Assembly (NCBI GenBank): GCA_964354345.1
Contig: CAYGZL010000054.1
Coordinates: 1-9,373 of the forward strand
Origin: CAYGZL01 sp964354345
Lineage (GTDB): Bacteria; Chloroflexota; Anaerolineae; Anaerolineales; UBA4823
Direction of reading: 5' to 3'
Length of the DNA: 9,373 bases
A program made the position numbers and the translations under genes. Under the pieces are notes generated by a model. That model was not told the DNA's origin. It made no database searches and saw only the letters and a list, made by a program, of their open reading frames with translations. Shown in pieces: positions 1 through 5,711 of this stretch; position 1 is the stretch's first letter, and every line of letters begins with the position of its first letter.

Positions 1-1858
1 AAAGGGATTGGGGATTGGCAGCCAGTAGTATCAAGCACCACCACCCGGCTATCAAAATGGCGGCCTGGTTTCGTTTCCATACCCACCATACCAGGCTGAG
101 GGAGAGTAGAAACCAAAAAAGCACAGGAAGATAAAATTTTATATCTCCGAAAGCGTTATATTCGAGAGAGAAATTTGATAGCTGGTTAAACGGAGTAGTT
201 AGTTGATTGCTAACCGTTGTCGGGATTTGCCCTTGGAAGATATTGATCAACCAGGGGGTAAATAGTACGCCGGCGCAAAGTCCCATCCAGAACATTCGTA
301 AGACAAGGACTCTAAAGCGCGCAGGTGCGATAAAATCTGGTTTTTTTCTGATGGCGTAAAACAATCTGCCGATCCAATAGACCACAACAAAAGCAACGAA
401 GAACAGGAGGACAAAAATAAATGCTCGATAATGGGTCAATGCCAATCCACTCAGAGTTATTCCTGCAAAGACGAGTAAATAAGGAGATTGATGTTCTTCA
501 TCCAGAGCTTTCCAGGCAAGCCAGATTACCGCGGGAAGGATCGCCAGGCCGGCGAGTTGTGTGTAGCGCCCCCAATTGACATAGAAGTTCGGCATCGGAA
601 GCAACAGACCAGCCAAAAGAATCGCGACAATAACCGCCGATTGCTTTCGCACCAGGCGCAGTACCAGGGGGCTTACCGCAAGCACCGCCAGGATATTGAT
701 AATTTGACCGGTCCACAAAACTGCCTGTGGCGTGGGCAGTCTGGTGAGCCAGGCGTATACCGCAGCCTGACTGTGAAAGCCAAAGTGATAAGTCAAGGTT
801 TGCAGTTCTGCGTAAGGTGCCCAAGAATCGAATAAACCACCGTGATCAACCAATAACTGGGTTATCACGCTATGTTGGTAAGAATCACCCCACAAAGGGA
901 CGTCGAGAGTACGGATAGACGAAAGCCGGGTGAAGACAACGAAAAAGATGATTAAACTCAAGAGCAGAGAGTGCAATGACGGAAAATGAAACTTTACTAT
1001 CCATCGATTGGCTTTGGCAGTGTTCTGCTGATCATAGACAATTGGTTTGTGATTTAGCCATTTAACAGAAGATACAATCATCAAAACCAGGCCCGTGATT
1101 GGCGGGAACCAGGCATATCCTATTCCTAAATTAAATCCAACCAGGTTAGTCCATAAAAATAATACCGGGTAAATCGCCAGGCTGATCCCAACCGCCAGGC
1201 TGAGCCGTTCAATCCAGACAGTGGATTGCCTGATGTACTTCGAGAGGCTTAACAATCCCCAACCTGGGATAATAAACAAGAAAATCCCAACCGCCAGGCG
1301 GTAGATGCCGGTCAAGGCTTCACCGAGCAGGCCAACCAGGCTCCAACGACGGCTATAGGAAAGGAAAAAGGAAAGTTGGGCATCCAAAGGATTGCCGTTA
1401 AGATCTAAAGCGCCATCCAGGTAGCTGTCTCCCGGTGCGATACCGACCGCAGCTTCACTATTTCCGGTTATGCTTAATTTGATATAGAAATCTCTTCGGG
1501 CGGCTGTGATCAAGGCTGGAAAATGGAAACGATATACGCCTGGTGTTGTTACATTTTTCAGAGATAAACTGGCGTGAGCAAGGGTACTATCCGAATGGAT
1601 ATCAGCTAAGATATCCAGTTGGATTTCGCCATCGCCGGACATTATGGGAGATAGATAGATCCAGACTGAATTTAACCCATCGAACTCTGCTTCAAATGTC
1701 TGACCGATCGTTTGGGTAGTGGACAGTTGGATTGTATTGGTATGGATGGGTTGTGGATAACGAGTGAACGGGCTGCAACCTGCCAGGCACAGGCACAATA
1801 AAATAATGTACAAACCATAATTTCTCAGGTAAAAATGCGGTTTTTTTAAGGAGCGCAT
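1..1858 (-). CDS. Polytopic membrane GT-C-like glycosyltransferase, C-terminus cut by window edge
   Basis: The frame stays open from the ATG at 1858 to base 1 (619 codons, no stop), so the gene is partial. The N-terminus has a basic start, a hydrophobic stretch (residues 15-25) and a lipobox-like LAGC at 25-28. About 130 residues of beta-rich, probably extracytoplasmic sequence follow (49-165, beginning IGQTFEAEF). The rest is many hydrophobic helices from about residue 176 on. Between helices lies PLWGDSYQH (321-329), which looks like the acidic first-loop motif of GT-C enzymes using lipid-linked sugars; NWGRYTQ is at 428-434. By family knowledge such proteins move a sugar from a polyprenyl phosphate carrier outside the membrane. 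The adjacent DPM1-like GT2 gene, which could make that donor, fits. The start at 1858 lies 4 nt after the GT2 stop; an in-frame ATG at 1876 would overlap GT2. Enzyme class is inferred; substrate is unknown. Confidence 0.75.
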   Translation of the reverse strand, partial: MRSLKKPHFYLRNYGLYIILLCLCLAGCSPFTRYPQPIHTNTIQLSTTQTIGQTFEAEFDGLNSVWIYLSPIMSGDGEIQLDILADIHSDSTLAHASLSLKNVTTPGVYRFHFPALITAARRDFYIKLSITGNSEAAVGIAPGDSYLDGALDLNGNPLDAQLSFFLSYSRRWSLVGLLGEALTGIYRLAVGIFLFIIPGWGLLSLSKYIRQSTVWIERLSLAVGISLAIYPVLFLWTNLVGFNLGIGYAWFPPITGLVLMIVSSVKWLNHKPIVYDQQNTAKANRWIVKFHFPSLHSLLLSLIIFFVVFTRLSSIRTLDVPLWGDSYQHSVITQLLVDHGGLFDSWAPYAELQTLTYHFGFHSQAAVYAWLTRLPTPQAVLWTGQIINILAVLAVSPLVLRLVRKQSAVIVAILLAGLLLPMPNFYVNWGRYTQLAGLAILPAVIWLAWKALDEEHQSPYLLVFAGITLSGLALTHYRAFIFVLLFFVAFVVVYWIGRLFYAIRKKPDFIAPARFRVLVLRMFWMGLCAGVLFTPWLINIFQGQIPTTVSNQLTTPFNQLSNFSLEYNAFGDIKFYLPVLFWFLLSLSLVWWVWKRNQAAILIAGWWCLILLAANPQSL

Positions 1859-1861
1859 GCC

Positions 1862-1873
1862 CTCAGCGCTGAG
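1862..1873. repeat. 12-bp perfect palindrome at the GT2/GT-C gene junction
   Basis: CTCAGCGCTGAG is its own reverse complement. It contains the GT2 stop codon and is flanked by the two possible in-frame ATG starts (1876 and 1858) of the next gene. In the minus-strand transcript it could form a 4-bp stem with a GCGC loop. It has no U-tract, so it is not a terminator. A role in translational coupling is only a guess. Confidence 0.35.
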
Positions 1874-2834
1874 CATCTGGATCAGATGGCGGTTGTTGAG
1901 AAAACTCCTGGCGACGCAGCCGGTAAAGGATTTCTTCCAGGATCATCCGGTTGAAACCAATTAAATCAGCCGCCAGGCCAATCAACCAGGTCTGAAAACC
2001 AATAATGGCGAGGATGGCTGCCAGGATCAGGGATTGAATATTACCGCTGCTTTGTCCAAGAGCTTGCAGGATCAAGAATCGTATGCCCAGCACAATACTG
2101 ATCAAAACCAGAAAGATCCCGACCATTGAAAACACTCTTAAAGGTCGGTACATGGTGTACGCCCTCAGGATGGTTTCCGCTGAGCGGCGTAAATATTCAG
2201 GGATGTTACGCATCAGGCGAGAGGGACGCGTGGGGGGATTGGTACGAACCGGAATATACTTCACCGCCATTCGTTTGGCGCCGGCCTGGATCAAGGTCTC
2301 CAGGGTGTATGAATATTGGCTCAAGACTAAAGTTCGTAAGGCAGCTTCGCGACTGAGGGCGCGGAAGCCGCTGGTGGCGTCCGGAGTTTTGACTCCTGAA
2401 GCCTGGCTGATGATCCAACTGCCAAAGCGTTGTAGCAATCGTTTGAAGGGTGAGAAAGTTGTCAGGTTGGCTACGCCGCGGTCGCCGATGACGATGTCAG
2501 CCTCGTGGTGTAAAATTGGATCTACCAGGTTTTGAATATCGTCAGCATGGTATTGGTTGTCGGCATCGGTGTTTACGATAACATCTGCGCCATTCTTTAA
2601 ACATGCCTCAAGCCCCGTGCTAAATCCGATGGCCAATCCAGAATGGTGGATTAACCGGACAATATGATGGACACCTAATGATTTCGCCACCTCTGCAGTG
2701 CCATCTACACTGCCGTCGTCGATGACTAAATATTCAATCTGATCGATCCCTTGCAGGCAGCGCGGCAGGGCAGGGATGGTGACCGGAAGGGTATCCGCTT
2801 CATTTCGACATGGAATTTGGATAATTAGCTTCAA
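1863..2834 (-). CDS. GT2 family glycosyltransferase, dolichyl/polyprenyl-phosphate mannose synthase-like
   Basis: This 323-aa protein starts with the classic GT-A nucleotide-sugar fold. IPCRNEADTLP is at 7-17, DDGS at 39-42, and the metal-binding DxD is DAD at 90-92 within NTDADNQY. DATSGFRAL (152-160) and SYTLET (175-180) are typical of DPM1/polyprenyl-phosphate sugar synthases. Two hydrophobic segments (about 232-259 and 267-289) and a basic amphipathic tail follow, as in membrane-bound prokaryotic DPM-like enzymes. The expected reaction is transfer of a sugar from an NDP-sugar to a polyprenyl phosphate at the inner membrane face, which would feed the GT-C-like neighbour. The start is TTG at 2834, preceded by AGGA with an 11-nt gap. 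It was chosen because the first residues match the family and the next internal Met is at 189. It lies 48 nt after the HD-GYP stop, so an operon is likely. The sugar is not deducible. Confidence 0.9.
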   Translation of the reverse strand: MKLIIQIPCRNEADTLPVTIPALPRCLQGIDQIEYLVIDDGSVDGTAEVAKSLGVHHIVRLIHHSGLAIGFSTGLEACLKNGADVIVNTDADNQYHADDIQNLVDPILHHEADIVIGDRGVANLTTFSPFKRLLQRFGSWIISQASGVKTPDATSGFRALSREAALRTLVLSQYSYTLETLIQAGAKRMAVKYIPVRTNPPTRPSRLMRNIPEYLRRSAETILRAYTMYRPLRVFSMVGIFLVLISIVLGIRFLILQALGQSSGNIQSLILAAILAIIGFQTWLIGLAADLIGFNRMILEEILYRLRRQEFSQQPPSDPDAQR

Positions 2835-2882
2835 TTGGTTTGATTTTCCTGTTGGGTGGATCTGAATTCCAATTAGTATACC

Positions 2883-3872
2883 TTAAGTGCTTCGGCTGCT
2901 TATCAAATCAATAAAATTCTTCACAATCTCTGGATCAAAAAGTATACCGGCGCGCATTTGGAGATAGCGTACGACTTCTACCTCCGGGCGTGCTGGATGG
3001 TAGGGTCGCTCGGTTACCAGGGCATCATAAACGTCAACCAAAGCCATGATCCTTCCCTCTAACGGGATATTCGTCCCGCTCAACTCCATCGGATATCCAG
3101 TGCCATTCCAACGTTCATGATGGTATAAGACATAGGGTATAGCTCCTTGGAGATGACTGATACCGCTAAGAATTTTCGCACCTGCAACTGGATGCTGGCG
3201 CATCATCCCCCACTCCTCAGGGGTTAATTTATCTCGTTTATTAAGAATATAATCGGGAATAATAATTTTACCGATATCGTGCAGGCGGGCGCCGAATTCA
3301 AGATTTCGCAGCATTTCATCTGAGAAATGAAGTTGTTCAGCCAGATTACGCGCCCAACGGGTGACTCGATCGATGTGTTCGTAAGTGTAATGATCCCGGC
3401 TCTCAATAGTGTTGGCGAGTACTGTTACAGTTTCTAAATACGCCCGGTTGACCAGAGCAATTTCCAATTGAGCTGCCCTTAATAAACGGGCATGCACGAT
3501 TTTAACGAGTTCTTCTCTCTGGATAGGTTTTGAGATAAAATCTTCGACTCCTAAATTGCGGCCACTGTCATTATTACGATTGGGATGATTTGCAACCATA
3601 AAAATAAATGGGATGGTAACCCAACGCGGATCACCTCGAATAATCTTATAAAATTCAACACCTTTCATGCTGCAAGATAATATATCTGTAGAAGCAAGGA
3701 TCAGGTTAGGATAAAATTTTTGTAATATTTCCAACGCATTTTGATAATTGCGCGATTGAATTACAAAATAGCCTTCCACTTCCAAGGAATGGACCACCGT
3801 TTCGCGAGCTTCGATTTCATCATCGACAACTAGAATTTTTTTACTTGTAATCGGCGTTGTAGGTAATTCCAT
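2883..3872 (-). CDS. Response regulator with HD-GYP domain (putative cyclic-di-GMP phosphodiesterase)
   Basis: This 329-aa protein (ATG at 3872) has an N-terminal receiver domain (about 8-130) and a C-terminal HD-GYP domain (about 140-325). The HD-GYP part has the metal and substrate motifs: His166 in YEH, HDIGK at 198-202 followed by IIIPDYIL, HHERWNGTGYP at 251-261, DVYDAL at 280-285, then ERPY. It should hydrolyse cyclic di-GMP in the cytoplasm. The receiver keeps the acidic pair D17/D18 and the Lys in SKP (K115). The phospho-acceptor region is unusual: the likely Asp (D63) sits two residues further from the preceding Pro than usual, and the conserved Thr/Ser is Val93. A TTG at 3884 would add four residues. 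Neither start has a clear ribosome binding site, so a very short leader is possible. It heads the minus-strand run with the two glycosyltransferase-like genes, suggesting that c-di-GMP signalling is linked to surface glycosylation. That link is inferred. Confidence 0.9.
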   Translation of the reverse strand: MELPTTPITSKKILVVDDEIEARETVVHSLEVEGYFVIQSRNYQNALEILQKFYPNLILASTDILSCSMKGVEFYKIIRGDPRWVTIPFIFMVANHPNRNNDSGRNLGVEDFISKPIQREELVKIVHARLLRAAQLEIALVNRAYLETVTVLANTIESRDHYTYEHIDRVTRWARNLAEQLHFSDEMLRNLEFGARLHDIGKIIIPDYILNKRDKLTPEEWGMMRQHPVAGAKILSGISHLQGAIPYVLYHHERWNGTGYPMELSGTNIPLEGRIMALVDVYDALVTERPYHPARPEVEVVRYLQMRAGILFDPEIVKNFIDLISSRST

Positions 3873-3896
3873 GGTAGTATGCAATTAGATTAAGGC

Positions 3897-3925
3897 TGGA
3901 GATAGCCAGACTAACCTTGTATAAT
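3897..3925 (+). promoter_or_regulatory. Sigma-70-type promoter, predicted leaderless
   Basis: The -35 TGGAGA (3897-3902, four of six matches to TTGACA) is separated by exactly 17 bp from a perfect TATAAT (3920-3925). The expected start of transcription is about 3931-3933, essentially on the ATG at 3933, and no Shine-Dalgarno precedes that ATG. This predicts a leaderless mRNA for the FnIII-like protein and HprK-like kinase pair. The divergent HD-GYP gene starts only 60 bp away. Its own promoter is not clear: a TAATCT on the minus strand at 3892-3887 has no good -35. Confidence 0.6.
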
Positions 3926-3932
3926 ATGAAAC

Positions 3933-4397
3933 ATGAGGAACAAGTTATCAATTATTTTACTAATATTTTATGGATTCTTGATATTAATCGCCATTACAAT
4001 TTTCATCCTATCGATTAGAACTGTACAGAAGACAACTGTGATCGTGGAGTGGGTAACTGCTAGCGAGTTAGATGTAGCAGGTTATAACATTTATCGCTCA
4101 ATAAGTCCACAGGATTCGTATATTAAAATCAATCCGATTCTCTTACCACCCTCCGTTGACCCTCAAACGGGGGGAACCTATCGTTTTGAAGATCAGGAGG
4201 TAATGAATGGAACAACCTATTATTATGATCTTGAAAGTGTTAATAACAATGGAATCCCCTCTCGTTTTGGACCAATAAAGGTACAAGCCCAAAACCAGGG
4301 CTGGAAAGAGATGATTGTTGCGGGGATGCTCTTTCTGATTGGTTTATCTGGCATATTTATTATTTTATACCAGCGCAGGGTAAAACGATCCGTATGA
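3933..4397 (+). CDS. Two-helix membrane protein with an extracytoplasmic fibronectin-III-like domain
   Basis: This 154-aa protein has an N-terminal hydrophobic helix (about 6-28), an FnIII-like domain (about 34-118), a second helix (about 127-146) and a basic tail RRVKR. The domain is recognised by VEWVTASELDVAGYNIYRS (38-56) and TTYYYDLESV (94-103), the strand pattern seen in FnIII-like repeats of secreted bacterial proteins. The expected topology puts the FnIII domain outside and both ends inside, though an uncleaved signal anchor plus C-terminal helix is the only support. Its stop overlaps the start of the HprK-like kinase gene by 4 nt (ATGA), so the two are translationally coupled. A second protein of the same design begins at 9137, on the far side of the peptide and protease genes. 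No enzymatic residues are seen; a scaffolding or binding role is a guess. Confidence 0.8.
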   Translation: MRNKLSIILLIFYGFLILIAITIFILSIRTVQKTTVIVEWVTASELDVAGYNIYRSISPQDSYIKINPILLPPSVDPQTGGTYRFEDQEVMNGTTYYYDLESVNNNGIPSRFGPIKVQAQNQGWKEMIVAGMLFLIGLSGIFIILYQRRVKRSV

Positions 4398-5206
4398 ATT
4401 TACTACCTCGAGGGTCGAGGTCAAAATTCTCACTGTCTATAGCAGGCATGGGTGTCAGCCTCTGGTCTCCGGATACACAATGGGATGGTTATTTTAAACG
4501 AACCTATGCAGCTTTTCAGACCACAAATCCTGTCGGGTTGGCTGTTTGGCTGGATATTGGCGAGGTTAACCAACTTGCGCGTAGACCATTGGTGAAAGTA
4601 CACGAGCATTGGGTCGAGATCTCGGGTCCTGGATGGAGCGGCAAGGTAGATTATCAACTCAAGGAGGGTTTTTTTCAGATCGATCGGAAAGATCCTTTAA
4701 AAACAATTGATCTACTTCTTCGGGTCATTTACTCCTTACTGGCCTATCGAAAAGGGGGCCTTTTATTCCATGGGGCAGGGATATTACATAACCAGCGAGT
4801 TAGTCTATTTTTAGGCCCTTCCGGAAGTGGGAAAACCACTATCGCAAGATTATCCCCTATGGACCAGGTGTTTAACGATGATTTAGTCATATGTATGCCC
4901 GTCGCAGATAAGTGGTATGTGTATAGTACGCCTTTTTGGAATGAAGAACAGGTTTTACCAACGATGGGGGAAGGATTATTAAATTTCATCTTCAGGTTAG
5001 TAAAGGATACGCGTCCCTGGTTGGAACCTATGCCTTCTGGTTTAGCTTTAGCCGGATTAATCGCAGCTTTACCTGTTTTGACAAGAGTGCCCGCTTTTGC
5101 GCAGAATTTAATTCAACGCTGTCAGGCGATCGTGGAGAGTGTTCCGGTGTATCAATTGCATTTTCGGCGGGATGAAACCTTTTGGAAATTAATTGACCAA
5201 TTGTAA
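4394..5206 (+). CDS. HPr kinase-like (HprK-related) P-loop serine kinase
   Basis: This 270-aa protein has the C-terminal catalytic core of HprK/PCK-type kinases. LLFHGAGI (123-130) carries the conserved His126, GPSGSGKTT (141-149) is the Walker A loop, and NDD (161-163) corresponds to the Asp pair that activates the substrate serine. Family-typical STPFWNE (178-184) and PVYQLHFRRDETFW (251-264) follow. The first 120 residues do not look like the regulatory domain of true HprK, and the HprK hydrolase motif is not evident, so control of sugar-transport HPr is unlikely. Relatives of this shortened kind occur in RiPP clusters. In kinase-containing lasso-peptide clusters such a kinase phosphorylates a precursor serine. 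Here it is encoded 127 bp before a precursor-like peptide and in the same window as a PqqD-like protein, so the 54-aa peptide is the natural candidate substrate. The kinase fold is clear; the substrate is inferred. Confidence 0.85.
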   Translation: MNLLPRGSRSKFSLSIAGMGVSLWSPDTQWDGYFKRTYAAFQTTNPVGLAVWLDIGEVNQLARRPLVKVHEHWVEISGPGWSGKVDYQLKEGFFQIDRKDPLKTIDLLLRVIYSLLAYRKGGLLFHGAGILHNQRVSLFLGPSGSGKTTIARLSPMDQVFNDDLVICMPVADKWYVYSTPFWNEEQVLPTMGEGLLNFIFRLVKDTRPWLEPMPSGLALAGLIAALPVLTRVPAFAQNLIQRCQAIVESVPVYQLHFRRDETFWKLIDQL

Positions 5207-5245
5207 AATTCGGGATTATAATTCTCCATCAATGTTTTCATATCC

Positions 5246-5257
5246 AGGAATATTCCT
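5246..5257. promoter_or_regulatory. 12-bp perfect palindrome next to the peptide promoter, possible operator
   Basis: AGGAATATTCCT is a perfect inverted repeat ending one base before the -35 box at 5259. Symmetry and position suit a dimeric regulator contacting RNA polymerase, or a repressor. No regulator gene specific to it is visible, and a 12-bp palindrome can arise by chance. Confidence 0.4.
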
Positions 5258-5258
5258 C

Positions 5259-5287
5259 TTGCTATATTGACCGGAGTTGTTTATACT
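5259..5287 (+). promoter_or_regulatory. Sigma-70-type promoter of the small peptide gene
   Basis: The -35 TTGCTA (5259-5264, four of six) and -10 TATACT (5282-5287, five of six) are spaced by 17 bp. The predicted start near 5294 gives a leader of about 40 nt containing the Shine-Dalgarno at 5322. Together with the terminator at 5573, this makes the peptide gene a separate short transcript. Confidence 0.6.
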
Positions 5288-5321
5288 TAATCCAGACATT
5301 AGTTATTTTTCCGTAAGGATC

Positions 5322-5327
5322 AAGGAG
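5322..5327 (+). promoter_or_regulatory. Strong ribosome binding site of the 54-aa peptide gene
   Basis: AAGGAG lies 6 nt before the ATG at 5334. It is the best Shine-Dalgarno in the window. It fixes the start of a gene otherwise short enough to be missed and implies high expression. Confidence 0.8.
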
Positions 5328-5333
5328 TAACAT

Positions 5334-5498
5334 ATGGTAAATGATCCAGAAAATAGTGTTTTAGAAAGGCAGGACACCGGAGAAAAATCTGACCATCCGG
5401 TCTATAAAAAACCGGCGATCCTTTTTGAATTTGAATTAGAGGCACAAGCTGGATCGCCATTGAATATTGATCCCCTCAACTTGGGAAATCCTCCATAA
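5334..5498 (+). CDS. Small peptide, RiPP precursor-like (leader with YxxPxI, AGSP junction)
   Basis: This 54-codon gene runs from ATG at 5334 to TAA at 5496-5498. The first 23 residues are polar and charged. YKKPAI (24-29) matches the Y-x-x-P-x-[LI] motif that PqqD-type recognition elements bind in lasso-peptide leaders. The acidic, hydrophobic stretch LFEFELEAQ (30-38) follows, then AGSP (39-42) and a short tail with a Pro-Leu-Asn pseudo-repeat (PLNIDPLNLG, 42-51) ending in Asn-Pro-Pro. There is no Cys; Ser41 is the only hydroxyl residue after the leader. Both a PqqD-like protein and an HprK-like kinase are encoded nearby. A dedicated promoter, strong ribosome binding site and terminator support a real, highly expressed gene. 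If it is a lasso-type core, Ala39-Asp46 would close an 8-residue ring and Gly40-Asp46 a 7-residue ring, but the usual leader Thr at -2 is absent. Modification and product are inferred; the coding call itself is well supported. Confidence 0.8.
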   Translation: MVNDPENSVLERQDTGEKSDHPVYKKPAILFEFELEAQAGSPLNIDPLNLGNPP

Positions 5499-5572
5499 TC
5501 TACCTTACCCACGCATAGGATTCTTATTCTACGGTTATCCACGATTACACCTTATTAAATTCAACCTGACAT

Positions 5573-5606
5573 GTGAGTCTCATCCATTGTATGGGACTCA
5601 CTTTTT
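5573..5606 (+). terminator. Rho-independent terminator after the peptide gene
   Basis: An 11-bp stem (5573-5583 pairing with 5591-5601, one G-U pair) encloses a 7-nt loop CCATTGT and is followed at once by five T and an AT-rich tail. It lies 75 bp after the peptide stop. It separates the small peptide transcript from the protease gene downstream. Confidence 0.9.
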
Positions 5607-5641
5607 ATTATATTTCAAAAGGCAGGCAGTTTTTCTAAAGA

Positions 5642-5672
5642 TTGATGGATTGAATAATTTTCAGAGTATACT
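5642..5672 (+). promoter_or_regulatory. Probable promoter of the C25 protease/PqqD unit
   Basis: The -35 TTGATG (5642-5647) and -10 TATACT (5667-5672) are 19 bp apart, longer than the optimum. The position just after the terminator and about 40 bp before the likely ATG at 5712 supports it. The same -10 hexamer is used at the peptide promoter. Confidence 0.45.
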
Positions 5673-5697
5673 GGGGTAACTACTGTGAAATTAATTT

Positions 5698-5701
5698 GGA
5701 G
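5698..5701 (+). promoter_or_regulatory. Ribosome binding site deciding the protease start
   Basis: GGAG lies 10 nt before the ATG at 5712. The upstream in-frame GTG at 5685 has only a weak GGGG in front of it. The ATG also gives a tidier signal peptide, so 5712 is preferred. Confidence 0.5.
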
Positions 5702-5711
5702 ATTACGAAAA

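Noticed and set aside
488..835. Open frames on both strands within 488-835
   Set aside because: Both lie inside the continuous minus-strand membrane protein frame (1858 to 1) in other frames, and their translations are low-complexity and polar with no family resemblance.
2083..2535. Plus-strand 150-codon open frame
   Set aside because: It is antisense to the GT2 glycosyltransferase, whose motifs are intact; the antisense translation is Arg-rich and unrecognisable.
4394..5206. True HPr kinase/phosphorylase (hprK) controlling carbon catabolite repression
   Set aside because: The N-terminal regulatory domain and the hydrolase signature of HprK are not seen, and the neighbours are not sugar-transport genes; only the kinase core matches.
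5267..5293. TTGACC at 5267 as the -35 box of the peptide promoter
   Set aside because: It is a better hexamer, but the distance to TATACT is only 9 bp and no good -10 lies 16-18 bp downstream; TTGCTA at 5259 has the correct spacing.
5467..5679. Plus-strand 70-codon open frame after the peptide gene
   Set aside because: It overlaps the end of the 54-aa peptide in another frame, runs through the terminator hairpin, and has no ribosome binding site.
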